Positions 53,533 through 63,406 of a DNA stretch of 64,000 nt are shown here, in pieces; position 1 is the first letter of the stretch, and each line of letters opens with the position of its first letter. The notes under the pieces are model-generated. The model had not been told where the DNA came from. It did not search any database and was given only the letters and a program-made list of their open reading frames with translations. The DNA is from Curtobacterium sp. MCJR17_055 (GTDB taxonomy: Bacteria > Actinomycetota > Actinomycetes > Actinomycetales > Microbacteriaceae), in assembly GCF_003224335.1 (NCBI RefSeq), contig NZ_QKLF01000001.1:806001-870000 (forward strand), given 5' to 3'. Both the position numbers and the translations under genes were made by a program.

Positions 53533-54039
53533 ATGCACGCGTCGGACACGCTCGCCGCCAACCTCCAGAAGGTCCTCGTCGACCTGATCGACCTGCACCT
53601 GCAGGGCAAGCAGGCCCACTGGAACATCCTCGGCACCAACTTCCGCGACCTCCACCTGCAGCTCGACGAGATCGTCGAGGCCGCCCGTGAGTTCGCCGAC
53701 GACATGGCGGAGCGCATGCGTGCGCTCTACGCCGTGCCGGACGGCCGTTCCGCGACCGTCGCGGCCGGCACGCACCTCGACCCGTTCCCGGACGGCGAGG
53801 TCCTCACGCACGACGCGATCGACCTGATCACGCTGCGCCTCTACCAGACCACCGCCACGATGCGTGACGTGCACGACGAGGTCGACGAGGAGGACCCGAC
53901 GACCGCCGACCTGCTGCACGGGTTCATCGAGCGCCTCGAGCAGCTCGCGTGGATGGTCAGCGCCGAGAACCGCGCCCCCCGGACGCCGCTGGCGAGTGCG
54001 ACGACCCCCGCGGTGGCCGAAGCCTCCGAGCACGAGTAA
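53533..54039 (+). CDS. Dps-like DNA-protecting ferritin
   Basis: 168 aa four-helix ferritin-like protein. The ferroxidase ligands fall in KQAHWNILG (His29) and FRDLHLQLDEIVEAAREFADDMAER (His41, Asp45, Glu49), as in Dps dimers. It stores iron and protects DNA from peroxide. The basic N-terminal tail seen in E. coli Dps is missing. AAGGAG precedes ATG 53533. The SDR and FAD reductase follow closely. Confidence 0.92.
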   Translation: MHASDTLAANLQKVLVDLIDLHLQGKQAHWNILGTNFRDLHLQLDEIVEAAREFADDMAERMRALYAVPDGRSATVAAGTHLDPFPDGEVLTHDAIDLITLRLYQTTATMRDVHDEVDEEDPTTADLLHGFIERLEQLAWMVSAENRAPRTPLASATTPAVAEASEHE

Positions 54040-54052
54040 GCCCGGACCGGAC

Positions 54053-54853
54053 GTGGACCTCGGGATCCAGGGCAAGACCGCTCTCGTCTTCGGTGGTGAC
54101 TCCGGCATCGGCTGGAACACGGCGCGCATCCTCCTGGCCGAGGGTGCGACCGTCGTCGTGACCGACATCGACCAGAGCCGCCTCGACACGAGCGCGGACC
54201 AGCTCGAGGCGCCGCACGGCAAGCTGCACGCGTTCGCGGCGGACGTCCGTAGCGCCGACAGCCTGGCCGCGCTGCATGCGAAGGTGCGGGACGCCGTCGG
54301 CGAGATCGACATCCTCGTGCAGTCCTCGGGCGTCACGGGAGCACAGGGCATGTTCCACGAGATCGACGAGGCCGGCTGGCAGGAGACGCTGGACATCGAC
54401 CTGATGGGGCCGGTCCGCATCACCCGCGAGTTCATCAGCGACCTGCGGAACGGCGGCTGGGGCCGGATCGTCTACCTGGTGTCCGAGGACGCCAGGCAGC
54501 CGTACGACGACGAACTGCCCTACTGTGCCGCCAAGGCGGGGGTGCTCTCGTTCGCGAAGGGCCTCTCGCGCTCCTACGCGCACGAGGGGCTGCTCGTGAA
54601 CACGGTCTCCCCCGCGTTCATCCACACCCCGATGACCGACGCCATGATGGACAAGCGGTCGAAGCAGCTCGGCACCTCGTTCGACGAGGCGATCTCGAGC
54701 TTCCTCGACGAAGAGCGTCCGTACATGGAACTGAAGCGCCGAGGTGAGCCGGAGGAGGTCGCCAACGTCGTGGCGTTCCTGTGCTCGGAGCTCGCCAGCT
54801 TCGTCAACGGGGCGGACTACCGCGTCGACTCCGGCTCGGTCGCGACCATCTGA
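54053..54853 (+). CDS. Short-chain dehydrogenase/reductase
   Basis: 266 aa. The cofactor motif is FGGDSGIGWNTA, a variant of TGxxxGIG with Gly for Thr. The active site is VYLVSEDARQPYDDELPYCAAKAG (Ser, Tyr, Lys). FIHTPMTDAMMDKRSKQLG forms the lid. GTG 54053 lies 13 nt after the dps stop. The substrate is unknown. Confidence 0.9.
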   Translation: MDLGIQGKTALVFGGDSGIGWNTARILLAEGATVVVTDIDQSRLDTSADQLEAPHGKLHAFAADVRSADSLAALHAKVRDAVGEIDILVQSSGVTGAQGMFHEIDEAGWQETLDIDLMGPVRITREFISDLRNGGWGRIVYLVSEDARQPYDDELPYCAAKAGVLSFAKGLSRSYAHEGLLVNTVSPAFIHTPMTDAMMDKRSKQLGTSFDEAISSFLDEERPYMELKRRGEPEEVANVVAFLCSELASFVNGADYRVDSGSVATI

Positions 54854-54863
54854 CGGAGGACCC

Positions 54864-56060
54864 GTGACGCACCACCGACACCTCATCATCGGCGGCGGGA
54901 TGGTCGCCGACTCGGCTGCACGCGGCATCCGCGAGCTCGACCCCGACGGCACGATCGGGATCATCAGCGAGGACGTCGACCGCCCGTACGCCCGTCCGGC
55001 CCTGTCCAAGAAGCTCTGGACGGATCCGGACTTCAGCTGGGACGACGGGGTCGACCTGCACACCGAGGAGACCGGCGCCGAGTTCGTGCTCGGCACCAGG
55101 GTCGAGTCGATCGACCGCGCGGCGAAGACCGTGACGACCGCCGACGGGCAGACGATCGGCTACGACCGGCTGCTCCTGGCCACCGGCGGTGGTCCGCGGG
55201 ACCTGCCCGGTCTCCGGCCGTCCGACCGGGTGCTCAGCTACCGCAGCGCAGCCGACTACCGGACACTCCGTCGGCACGCCGACGCGGGTGCCTCCGTGGT
55301 CGTCGTCGGCGGCAGCTACATCGGGACCGAGATCGCCGCGGGCCTGGTGCAGAACGGTGCCCGTGTCACGCTCGTCACCCCCGACGACGTGCTCGGTGGT
55401 CACATGTTCCCGGCGGCTCTGGCGGCCGTCTTCCAGCAGCGCTTCGTCGATGCCGGGGTGGAGGTCCGCACGGGCAGTCGGGTCGCGTCGGGCGAGGAGA
55501 CGGCCGACGGCGTCGTCCTGACCCTCGACGACGGCTCGACGGTGACCGCCGACGTCGCCGTCGCCGGCCTGGGCATCGATCCTGCCACGCAGCTCGCCGA
55601 GGACGCCGGCCTCGCCGTCGACGACGGCGTGCGCGTGTCCGCGACGCTCAGCACGGACGACCCCGCGGTGTACGCCGCCGGCGACGTCGCGTCCTACCCG
55701 GACCGGCTGCTCGGCACCCGCCGCGTCGAACACGTCGACAACGCGCAGCAGCAGGGTCGGCAGGCCGGTCGCAACCTGGCCGGAGCGGACGAGCCGTACG
55801 AGCACACCCCGATGTTCTACTCCACCGTCTTCGACGTCCGGTACGAGGCCGTCGGCGTCGTGTCCTCCTCGCTCCGCGCCGTCGAGGACTGGGCCGAACC
55901 ACACGAGCGGGGCGTCGTCTACCAACTGGACGACGACGACCTGGTCGCCGGCGTGCTGCTCTGGAACGTGCCCGGCAAGACCGACGACGCCCGCAAGGTG
56001 CTGGCCGAGGCGCATGCGCTGACACCGGACATGCTGCCCGGCACCATCACCGCCGACTGA
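54864..56060 (+). CDS. FAD-dependent pyridine nucleotide-disulfide oxidoreductase
   Basis: 398 aa ferredoxin-reductase-like: HHRHLIIGGGMVADSAARGI (FAD), DRPYARPALSKKLW, DRLLLATGGGPRDLPGL, VVVVGGSYIGTEIAAGLVQNGARVTLV (NAD(P)H) and DPAVYAAGDVASYPD. The redox Cys pair of disulfide reductases is absent, fitting a ferredoxin or monodehydroascorbate reductase type. GGAGGA precedes GTG 54864, 10 nt after the SDR stop, so it is in one operon with it. Confidence 0.92.
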   Translation: MTHHRHLIIGGGMVADSAARGIRELDPDGTIGIISEDVDRPYARPALSKKLWTDPDFSWDDGVDLHTEETGAEFVLGTRVESIDRAAKTVTTADGQTIGYDRLLLATGGGPRDLPGLRPSDRVLSYRSAADYRTLRRHADAGASVVVVGGSYIGTEIAAGLVQNGARVTLVTPDDVLGGHMFPAALAAVFQQRFVDAGVEVRTGSRVASGEETADGVVLTLDDGSTVTADVAVAGLGIDPATQLAEDAGLAVDDGVRVSATLSTDDPAVYAAGDVASYPDRLLGTRRVEHVDNAQQQGRQAGRNLAGADEPYEHTPMFYSTVFDVRYEAVGVVSSSLRAVEDWAEPHERGVVYQLDDDDLVAGVLLWNVPGKTDDARKVLAEAHALTPDMLPGTITAD

Positions 56061-56084
56061 CCGGCGCGGCGCCACGGCCGGCCG

Positions 56085-56126
56085 GGAGGCCCGGAACCGG
56101 TCCTGCAGGACCGGTTCCGGGCCTCC
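56085..56126. terminator. Bidirectional hairpin terminator
   Basis: A 19-bp perfect arm (GGAGGCCCGGAACCGGTCC) around TGCA, between convergent stops at 56060 and 56140. Confidence 0.85.
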
Positions 56127-56139
56127 TGTGCGGACGGGG

Positions 56140-57246
56140 TCAGAAGGGTCGGCGGTCGCCGCCGCGCTCCGGGGCGACCGTCTCGACGACCGTCTCCCGT
56201 TCCTCCGGGTCGACCGGGACGCCGTCGCGGTCGGCCATCGCGACCGCGTGCGCGGACTTGGCTGCCTCCAGCCGCTCGTCGTCGCCCTTCGCCATCCCGA
56301 CGAGTTCCGTGAAGCGCGACTTCACGACGAGCCAGCGGTCGGTCAGGCCGAGGCGGTCGAGGTCGGACGCGGTGGAGTCGTCGCGGACGCGCTGCAGCGA
56401 GGAGACCCCGCGGTCCGGGAGCCGACCGTCGACGTGCGCGACGGCGAGGCGTGCGACGGCGTCCGCCTGGGCGTGCATCACCGAGTGCGCGCCCCCGACC
56501 ACCTCGCGGAGGACCGCGTACGGCAGGGCACGCGCGAGCCGCCGCACCCAGGAGCGCGGCACGAGTGCGTCGTGTTCGCCGCGGACGACCAGGGTCCGGG
56601 CCTGGACGTCGGCGGCACGCTCCTCGATCGGGTAGGCGATCATCTCGGGCAGGACCTTGCGGAACCAGTGCCACCCGCAGAGCGCGTACGCGGTGACCGC
56701 GTGCCACCGCACGGCGGACGGTTCGTGCACGGAGGACCGGAGGAACCGCAGCGCGGCTCTCCGCACCGACCGCGACGCCGGGTCGAGGACCGGGCTGATG
56801 AGCACCACGTCGGAGACGTCCGGGCGCCGGGCGGCGACCTCGGTGACGACCTGCGTGCCCATCGAGTGCCCGACCAGCACCGGGTCGTGCAGGCGGAGCT
56901 CGTCGATGACCGCCTCGACCGCGTCGGCGTAGCGCTCGATCGACACGGCACCGCGGAAGCGCGGGACCCCGGCGAACCCGGGCAGGTCCAGCGCGTGCAC
57001 CGGGCCGTACTCGTTGAGGTGCGGCGCGAGCCGTTCGTAGTACGTCGACGCGATGCCGAGGCCGGCCACCAGGACGAAGGCACGTTCCCCGGGTTCGCCG
57101 ATCGAGCTGACGCGGACGTACGTGCCGTCGACGGCGATGCGGTCGACGCGCACCTCGACGTCGGCGTCCTCGGCGTGGGCGAGCTCCCCGGCCGGGTCCG
57201 GTGCCCCCGGTGGCACGGGGGTCCCCTGGTGCTGCTCGTCGTTCAC
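56140..57246 (-). CDS. Alpha/beta hydrolase
   Basis: 368 aa. AFVLVAGLGIASTYYERLAPHL (oxyanion region), the nucleophile elbow VLVGHSMGTQVV, an Asp in VVRGEHDALVP and a His in VVGGAHSVMHAQ. An acidic N-terminal extension of about 35 residues and a charged C-terminal 90-residue helical tail flank the fold. GTG 57246 follows a GGAGCG sequence. Substrate unknown. Confidence 0.88.
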   Translation of the reverse strand: MNDEQHQGTPVPPGAPDPAGELAHAEDADVEVRVDRIAVDGTYVRVSSIGEPGERAFVLVAGLGIASTYYERLAPHLNEYGPVHALDLPGFAGVPRFRGAVSIERYADAVEAVIDELRLHDPVLVGHSMGTQVVTEVAARRPDVSDVVLISPVLDPASRSVRRAALRFLRSSVHEPSAVRWHAVTAYALCGWHWFRKVLPEMIAYPIEERAADVQARTLVVRGEHDALVPRSWVRRLARALPYAVLREVVGGAHSVMHAQADAVARLAVAHVDGRLPDRGVSSLQRVRDDSTASDLDRLGLTDRWLVVKSRFTELVGMAKGDDERLEAAKSAHAVAMADRDGVPVDPEERETVVETVAPERGGDRRPF

Positions 57247-57324
57247 TGACGCTCCTCGCGGTCGCTGGCGGTCGCCCAGGCTACCGCGAGCACCCCGCCG
57301 GGCGGCCCGACGCGCTGGAGCGCA

Positions 57325-57353
57325 CCGGTCGCCGGGCGGTGCCCGGCGACCGG
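57325..57353. terminator. Hairpin terminator of the SMP-30 gene
   Basis: CCGGTCGCCGGGC pairs perfectly with GCCCGGCGACCGG around GGT, 4 nt after the stop at 57358 (minus strand). Confidence 0.75.
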
Positions 57354-57357
57354 CCGC

Positions 57358-58233
57358 TCAGCCGGCGAAGGGGAACGCCGGGCGGCCGTGCACCCGTGTC
57401 GGCACGGCGAAGACGGACCCGGAGTGCGGCGCCTCTGCGAGCTGCTCGTCGGTCAGGTTCTCGCGTGCCGTGCCCACCAGCAGCAGGGACATGTCCGTCC
57501 CGCCGAAGGCGACCGAGGTCACGTTCGGTGCCGGGATCTCGACCGTCTCCAGGTGCGTGCCGTCGGGGCCGTACCGCTCCACGCGGGATTCGCCGTAGAT
57601 CGCGCCCCAGAAGCAGCCCTCGTCGTCACGGACCAGACCGTCGTGCGCCGCGCCGGCGATGAACGGCTCGAGATCGCCGAGCTCTCCGTCCGGGCCGTAC
57701 GCACCGCGGTAGACCGTGTCGGTGTCGGTGTCGGTGACGTACATCTCGGAGCCGTCGTCGTTCCACTCCATGCCGTTCGTGGTGCCGAAGCCGTCGCGGA
57801 GGACCCGGACCGTGCCGTCCGGCGAGAACGCGTACAGCACCCCTGCCGGCGGCCCGTCCGTCGGGTCCATGCTCCCGACCAGGAAGCGTCCGAACGGGTC
57901 GCACTTGCCCTCGTTGAAGCGCATCTCGTCGTTCGCGTGCTGCACGCCGGCGAGTTCGCGCTCGACGTGACCGTCCTGGTCCGTCAGCACCACGGTGTCG
58001 TCCTTCGCGGCGACGAACCCACCTGCGGCGCGGGGCTGGAACGACGGCAGCGGCGGGTCGAGCGTCACCGTGTGCAGCACGCGGCCCTCGGCGTCCGCGG
58101 TCGTCAGCGTGCCCTGCGGGATGTCCACCCAGCGGGCCACCTGCTGCCCGGGGTCCCACACGATGCTCTCGGCGAGGGTCGCCTGCACGTCGGAGAACAC
58201 GCGGGCCGGGCCGGTGGTGGCGCTCGTCGTCAT
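57358..58233 (-). CDS. SMP-30/gluconolactonase family protein
   Basis: 291 aa six-bladed propeller: LAESIVWDPGQQVARWVDIPQG (metal Glu), RFNEGKCDPFGRFLVGSMDP (Asn/Glu region), GTTNGMEWNDDGSEMYVTDT (Asn and Asp ligands) and FAGAAHDGLVRDDEG-like blades. These hydrolyse sugar lactones with a divalent metal. ATG 58233 has TAGACC 7 nt upstream. Physiological substrate unknown. Confidence 0.92.
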   Translation of the reverse strand: MTTSATTGPARVFSDVQATLAESIVWDPGQQVARWVDIPQGTLTTADAEGRVLHTVTLDPPLPSFQPRAAGGFVAAKDDTVVLTDQDGHVERELAGVQHANDEMRFNEGKCDPFGRFLVGSMDPTDGPPAGVLYAFSPDGTVRVLRDGFGTTNGMEWNDDGSEMYVTDTDTDTVYRGAYGPDGELGDLEPFIAGAAHDGLVRDDEGCFWGAIYGESRVERYGPDGTHLETVEIPAPNVTSVAFGGTDMSLLLVGTARENLTDEQLAEAPHSGSVFAVPTRVHGRPAFPFAG

Positions 58234-58323
58234 GCCGTCCGGTCTACCGGTCGCGCGGTGCCCGGCCGCTCAGACCGCAGTGCGTCCGTCCCGATCGCGC
58301 GGGACCGGGACGGACGGCGGTGC

Positions 58324-58397
58324 GGTCACCGCTCGTGCAGGTCACTGCTCGGTGTGGGTCACTGCTCGGTGCGGATCGGTGCAGGTCACTGCTCGAA
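58324..58397. repeat. GGTCACTGCTC repeat, four copies, ending in the GH13 stop codon
   Basis: Copies start at 58324 (one mismatch), 58340, 58357 and 58384. The last contains the TGA of the minus-strand GH13 gene, and on that strand each copy reads GAGCAGTGACC, repeating the gene's own final codons. Confidence 0.85.
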
Positions 58398-60746
58398 CGC
58401 CGTCCGGCGCAGGACGAGGAAGCGCGACCCGTAGGCGTCGATGCGCAGCGGGAAGCTGCACAGGTCGTCGACGGTGCCGAGCTCGCTGTGGTCCGTCGCG
58501 TCGACGACCGTCGCGCCGTGCGGGAGCGACTCCGACCGGATGGTGCCGTCGAGCGCCGTGTCGGTCATGTTGAGCACGGTGATCTGCACGATCGGCTCGC
58601 CCTGCTCGTCCGTCGACTCGAGTTCGTGGACCATGACGAGCATCCCGCGGTGCGCCACCTCGGGCACGTCCACCTGGCGGGCCGAGGCGATGCCGTACTC
58701 GGTCCGGACCCGCAGGAGTTCCCCGAGCCGGGACGCGAACGAGTCCGGCCGCTCGAGCTGCTCCGGAAGCGGACCGTACAGGGACCGGGCCAGCGGCATG
58801 CCGGACGCGGACCGCTCGGTGTCCGGGGCGACGCCGAGCAGGTCGTGCGCGCCGCGCTCGATCCACCGCGTGTCCCCCTCGGCGATCAGGTCGGTGACGA
58901 GTTCCTTCGGGAGGGTCAGCGACCCGAGCAGGTCCCACCCCGACATCGCGAAGACGCCCGGCTGCCAGGCGTTGAACGCCGCCAGCAGCAGGTGGGCGTC
59001 ACGGATCTGCGGGACGTGCTCGTCGGTGATCGCGTCGAGCGTGGTGTGCCCCTGGGTCGCCGCGATGAGCGACGCCGTGGTGCAGGCGATGCCGTTCGTG
59101 GTGAAGACGAGGTTGTAGTCGGCGGCCTCGCCCGTGAGCGCGTCCGTCAGGTCGGCCCGGATCCGTTCGGCGAGCGCGCCGCCGGTCGTGTCCTCGCCGT
59201 GGAACGTGTACACGTCGTCCTTGTGCAGCGTCGCCCAGTGCACGAGCTCGTACGTGAGTTCGTCGTGGTTCTGCATGCCGTGCACCAGGCTGACCGGTTC
59301 CACGCCGAGTTCGAGCGAGGTGCGGAGCGTCAGGCGGAGGAACTCGGTGTCCCCGGTCGCCAGGGCGTGGTGGTAGGCCGGACGGTTGATGAAGTCGTAC
59401 GACAGGTCGGCGCCGACGGCCCCGGTGTCGCGGATGTCCTCGACCGTCAGGTTGAGTTCCTGGAACGTGAAGCCACCGACCTTGCGCACCATGCCCGCGA
59501 TGACGTGGTTCGCCGCGTGCGACAGCGGGTGGCCCTCCGACCAGCCGGGGGCACCCTCCGCGCTCTTCTCGACGCCGAGGAACCCGTTCGCGTCGAGACG
59601 GAGCGCGCTCGTGCCCAGGTCGCCCAGGGAGTGCAGGGCGTCGCCGATGACCAGACGCATGCCCGCGAAGGTGGGGTCGAGCCAGTTGACCGACGGCTGC
59701 CCCTCCTTGAAGTAGTGCAGGTACACCCAGCGGCGGGTGACGCCGTCGACGCCGACGACCGGCGCGGTGACGCTCCAGTTCGTCTCCTTGACGCCGGGCT
59801 GGTGGAAGATCACGCGCTGCAGCTCGCCGATGATGTAGCCGCGCTCGGCGAGGGCGGACTCGGTGGCGGAGTCGAGGTTCACCGAGTCGCGGTGCTCCGG
59901 CACGGTCGGGAGCAGGTGCCACTCCTCCGGCGGGATCTCGACCATGTGGTAGATGCCCGGGTAGTCCTTGAACGCCATCTCGGCCAGACGGAAGTCCGCG
60001 CCCTTGCCGGTGTGTCCCGGGACGATGTCGTCGATGATGCTGCCGCCGTGCTCCTCGGCGACGTCGGTCATCCGCTGGAACGTCTCCTCGTCCCCGAAGG
60101 TGGGGTCGATCTGCGTCCCGATCCGGTCGAAGTGGCCGTCGACGCTCGGGGTCTCCTGCCACCCGCGGATGCCACCGGCGCGCTTCACCGGTCCGGTGTG
60201 CACGCCGTTGATGCCGATGCGCTCGAACGCGGTCCAGAGCTCGGGGTCGGCGAGCGCCGTCAGGAACGACTCCCCCGGACGCGTGATGAGCGAGATCGGG
60301 TACGCGGTGAACCAGACGTCCGACGTCGACACGGCGCGCCGGGCGTCCGGACGGGCGTACGGGTTGCGCCACATGCTCGGCGACCCCGACAGCTGGCGGC
60401 TCAGGACGTCCGCGTCCTTGAGCATCGACTGGCGCACCAGCCACTCGATGTAGGCCGGGTTCTCGCCGTTGGCCGCACGCGGGTCCGAGAACCGCCGCTG
60501 CAGGCTGCCGCCGCGCAGGTTCGCGCGCGGCCGCAGTCGGCGAGGTCGGGCCGGGTACAACTGCTCGTCGTAGGTGATCTCGGGGGCCGCCGGGGTCGTG
60601 TCCTCGTCGGTCACGTCCTCGTCGGTCGTGCCCTCGGCTGCCGTGCCCTGGTCGTCCGGAGTCCGGTCGACCGGGAACCGCGTACCGGTGATGTGCTCGT
60701 CGGCGACCTGCTCGTCGATCCGGGGTGCCTCGTCGTCCATGTCCAC
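58386..60746 (-). CDS. GH13 trehalose synthase-like (maltose glucosyltransferase-like) protein
   Basis: 786 aa. An acidic, disordered first about 75 residues precede a barrel in which the nucleophile Asp is in [10 protein letters not shown], the acid Glu in [11 protein letters not shown] and the third Asp in [28 protein letters not shown] and [14 protein letters not shown] are typical of a small actinobacterial branch annotated as trehalose synthase. GTG 60746 has TAGCGT 7 nt upstream; ATG 60740 and 60764 are alternatives. The kinase-GAF gene ends 51 nt upstream on the same strand. Confidence 0.85.
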   Translation of the reverse strand: MDMDDEAPRIDEQVADEHITGTRFPVDRTPDDQGTAAEGTTDEDVTDEDTTPAAPEITYDEQLYPARPRRLRPRANLRGGSLQRRFSDPRAANGENPAYIEWLVRQSMLKDADVLSRQLSGSPSMWRNPYARPDARRAVSTSDVWFTAYPISLITRPGESFLTALADPELWTAFERIGINGVHTGPVKRAGGIRGWQETPSVDGHFDRIGTQIDPTFGDEETFQRMTDVAEEHGGSIIDDIVPGHTGKGADFRLAEMAFKDYPGIYHMVEIPPEEWHLLPTVPEHRDSVNLDSATESALAERGYIIGELQRVIFHQPGVKETNWSVTAPVVGVDGVTRRWVYLHYFKEGQPSVNWLDPTFAGMRLVIGDALHSLGDLGTSALRLDANGFLGVEKSAEGAPGWSEGHPLSHAANHVIAGMVRKVGGFTFQELNLTVEDIRDTGAVGADLSYDFINRPAYHHALATGDTEFLRLTLRTSLELGVEPVSLVHGMQNHDELTYELVHWATLHKDDVYTFHGEDTTGGALAERIRADLTDALTGEAADYNLVFTTNGIACTTASLIAATQGHTTLDAITDEHVPQIRDAHLLLAAFNAWQPGVFAMSGWDLLGSLTLPKELVTDLIAEGDTRWIERGAHDLLGVAPDTERSASGMPLARSLYGPLPEQLERPDSFASRLGELLRVRTEYGIASARQVDVPEVAHRGMLVMVHELESTDEQGEPIVQITVLNMTDTALDGTIRSESLPHGATVVDATDHSELGTVDDLCSFPLRIDAYGSRFLVLRRTAFEQ

Positions 60747-60796
60747 GTCTCCCACGCTAGTCATGCCTACCCGACGACGGTCGCCGGTTCGGCGGG

Positions 60797-62362
60797 TCAG
60801 CCGGCGCGGTCCGGCTCCGGGGCCGCACGGACGTCCCCGCTGTGTCGGCCCGCGGTGTGCCCACCACCCGTGAGGGCACCGCCCGTGTGCGGTCCGCCGG
60901 TGTGCGTCCCGCCGGTGCGCACGATCGGGACGGCGTCGCTGGTGCCGGTCCGCAGGGACTCCTGCCGGAGCTCCAGTTGCGTCACGGCGAGCGCCGCGAG
61001 GTCCCGCAGGTTCGCCATGTCGGCCTCGTCGGCGGTGCGGGGACGCGAGTCGAGCACCGCGAGCGTGCCGACCGTCGCGCCGTCGTGTCGGACGAGCGGC
61101 ACGCTGACGTAGAACCGGATGCCGAGCGGGCCGGTGACGAGCGGGCTGTTCCGCATCTCCGGGTGGGTCGACCCGTCGGGGATCACCACGGGCACCGGCA
61201 CCGGGGCGAACCCGTTCCGGAACGTGATGCTCCGCGCGGACTTGTCGACGCCGTCGGCCACGTACGACTGCGACCACTCCCGGTCCTCGTCGAGCACCTC
61301 GATGAGTGCGATGGGCGCGTCGAAGAGCCGCGCCGCCATCGCGGTCGTGCGCTGCAGGGCCTCCTCGGGCAGGACGTCGAGCGTCGTCGGACGCCCGTCG
61401 CCCTCGCCGGAGACCGAGCCGGACGCGGACACCGAGCCGGACGCGGGTGCCGCACCCGCCTCGGGACGACCGGGAGCGGAGTCCGCCGCGGCCACGTCCG
61501 CCGGTTCGTCGCTCGCGGTGTCGGTGAGCACGACGTGTCGGAGCAACGCGACGAGCTCGCCGCCGACCGGTCGGGCCGCCGGGTCCTGCGCCGTCATCGC
61601 CGCGAGCGCCTGCTTCCAGTGCTCGGGCAGCGGCTCCGGCACGATCGGGTCACGCGAGAGCCGTGCGAGCGCGGACTCGACGAGCGAGCCGGGGAACTCC
61701 CGCCGCCGGGTGAAGCACTGCAGCAGCACCAGTCCGAGCGAGTACACGTCGCTGGCCGGACCGACGTCCGCGCCCCGGGCCTGCTCCGGACTCAGGTAGG
61801 CCGCGGTGCCCGTCGTGACGCCGTCCGCGGTGAGCCGCTCGACGCCGGCCGCGAGCGCGATCCCGAAGTCGGTGAGCCGTGCCCGTGCCCGGTCGGACCC
61901 GTTGCCGTAGTCGACGAGCAGGATGTTCGACGGCTTGATGTCACGGTGCACGACGCCCTGCGCGTGGATGTAGTCGAGCGCCTCGGCCATGTCGTAGCCG
62001 ATCTCGGCGATGTGCCGCGAGGCGAGCGGCCCGAGGGACAGCCGCTCCTCGAGGTCCTGGCCGTGCACGAGCGCCATCACGATGAACCGCTGCAGCGATC
62101 CGTTCTGGTCCTCGACGACGCCCGCGTCGAGGAGGCTGACGAGGTTGTGGTGGTCGAGGGACGCCAGGACGCCCTGCTCGGCCTCCTGCCGCGCGATGTC
62201 GACGATGCCAGGGTGGAAGAGCTTCACGGCGACCGGACGGTCCAGGCTCTCGTCCCACGCGCGGTGCACGACCGACATGCCACCCCGACCGATCACCTGC
62301 TCCAGGCGGTACCGGCCTGCCAGGAGCGGGGCGGCCTCCTGGTGTCCCTCCGTCGGAACCAT
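60797..62362 (-). CDS. Soluble Ser/Thr protein kinase with C-terminal GAF domain
   Basis: 521 aa. The kinase domain spans about 17-275: [11 protein letters not shown] loop, VAVKLF (Lys47), [13 protein letters not shown] (Asp141), LTDFGIAL and SPEQARG. A Ser/Ala-rich linker joins a GAF-like domain (about 335-475; [56 protein letters not shown]). A Gly/Thr/His-rich repeat tail ([13 protein letters not shown]) ends it. No transmembrane helix or PASTA domain is present, unlike PknB. GAGGA precedes the ATG. The GAF could sense a small ligand or redox state (inference). Confidence 0.9.
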   Translation of the reverse strand: MVPTEGHQEAAPLLAGRYRLEQVIGRGGMSVVHRAWDESLDRPVAVKLFHPGIVDIARQEAEQGVLASLDHHNLVSLLDAGVVEDQNGSLQRFIVMALVHGQDLEERLSLGPLASRHIAEIGYDMAEALDYIHAQGVVHRDIKPSNILLVDYGNGSDRARARLTDFGIALAAGVERLTADGVTTGTAAYLSPEQARGADVGPASDVYSLGLVLLQCFTRRREFPGSLVESALARLSRDPIVPEPLPEHWKQALAAMTAQDPAARPVGGELVALLRHVVLTDTASDEPADVAAADSAPGRPEAGAAPASGSVSASGSVSGEGDGRPTTLDVLPEEALQRTTAMAARLFDAPIALIEVLDEDREWSQSYVADGVDKSARSITFRNGFAPVPVPVVIPDGSTHPEMRNSPLVTGPLGIRFYVSVPLVRHDGATVGTLAVLDSRPRTADEADMANLRDLAALAVTQLELRQESLRTGTSDAVPIVRTGGTHTGGPHTGGALTGGGHTAGRHSGDVRAAPEPDRAG

Positions 62363-62490
62363 GCTTCCTCGTCTTCGATGTGGGCGAGCCGCGACCGGTG
62401 GTCACGGGCACAGGCGACGCGCGACGTGCCACCGCGATGCATCATCGCATCGCCGGGGCCGCGGTGTCCGCGACCATCCCGTGCGCGCGG

Positions 62491-63348
62491 TCAGATCCGC
62501 GCGTAGCGGGCACGGAAGAAGCTGTAGACGCCGAACGCGGCGAACCCGAGCCCCACCACGACGAGGACGACGGACCCGCCCGGCATCGAGCGCAGCGCGT
62601 CGAAGGCCCCGTCGAGCCCGCTCGCCTGCTCCGGGTCGCTGCGGAACGCGGCCACCGCGACGAGCACGCCGACGATGACGACCGCGACCCCCTTGGCGAC
62701 GTACCCGAGGGTCGCGAGCACGGCCACCGGTCGACGGACGGATTGCGGCTGGGGCCGGAGGTGCTTCTTCCAGGACCCCCGCACCCCGATCACGACGAGT
62801 CCCACCCCGATGGCGATCGCGACCGCGGCGACGACGAGCAGGAGTACGACACCGCCCGGCGTCGCGAGCGCGGTCGCGGCGGCGCTCGTCGTCGACCCGG
62901 AGGAGCTCTTCCCGGCGCCGACCGCGTAGCTGGCGGACGAGTAGGTGATGACGCCGTAGACCACGGCCTTGCCGACGTTCTTCCCCCGGTTCACCCAGGC
63001 CCGCGCGTCGTCCGTGCGACCGCCGACGACGGCCTCGACCAGGAGTCGGATGGCCAGCGCCGCGGTGCCGACGGCGACGAGCCAGAGGAGCACGACACCA
63101 CCCGGGACCGAGGCCAGCTGCGCCAGGGCACCGGACTGGTCGGTGTCGCCGGACTCCGATCCCTGCGCACCGCTGCCGGCCGAGGCGTTCCCGACACCGA
63201 GCAGCACCGCGAGGTACCCGATGAGCAGGTGCACGACACCGCTGCCGACGAACCCGGCACGGGCCGTCGTCTCGAACCACCTGCTGTCGGCGGCGCGGCG
63301 CGCCTGTCGTCCGGTCTCACGGGCGGCGTCCTGGGCTGCGTCGGTCAC
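62491..63348 (-). CDS. DUF1206 family membrane protein
   Basis: 285 aa with six helices in three two-helix repeats (starts near ARAGFVGSGVVHLLIGYLA, RGKNVGKAVVYGVITYSSAS and ATLGYVAKGVAVVIVGVLV), each pair closed by PGG (SVPGGVVLLWLV, ATPGGVVLLLVV, SMPGGSVVLVVV), the DUF1206 hallmark. Function unknown. GTG 63348 has CAGACT 6 nt upstream. Confidence 0.9.
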   Translation of the reverse strand: MTDAAQDAARETGRQARRAADSRWFETTARAGFVGSGVVHLLIGYLAVLLGVGNASAGSGAQGSESGDTDQSGALAQLASVPGGVVLLWLVAVGTAALAIRLLVEAVVGGRTDDARAWVNRGKNVGKAVVYGVITYSSASYAVGAGKSSSGSTTSAAATALATPGGVVLLLVVAAVAIAIGVGLVVIGVRGSWKKHLRPQPQSVRRPVAVLATLGYVAKGVAVVIVGVLVAVAAFRSDPEQASGLDGAFDALRSMPGGSVVLVVVGLGFAAFGVYSFFRARYARI

Positions 63349-63406
63349 CCCACGAGTCTGCCCGCCCGGACGGGGGCTGTCCGGACCGACGGGCGTCGCG
63401 CCGATC

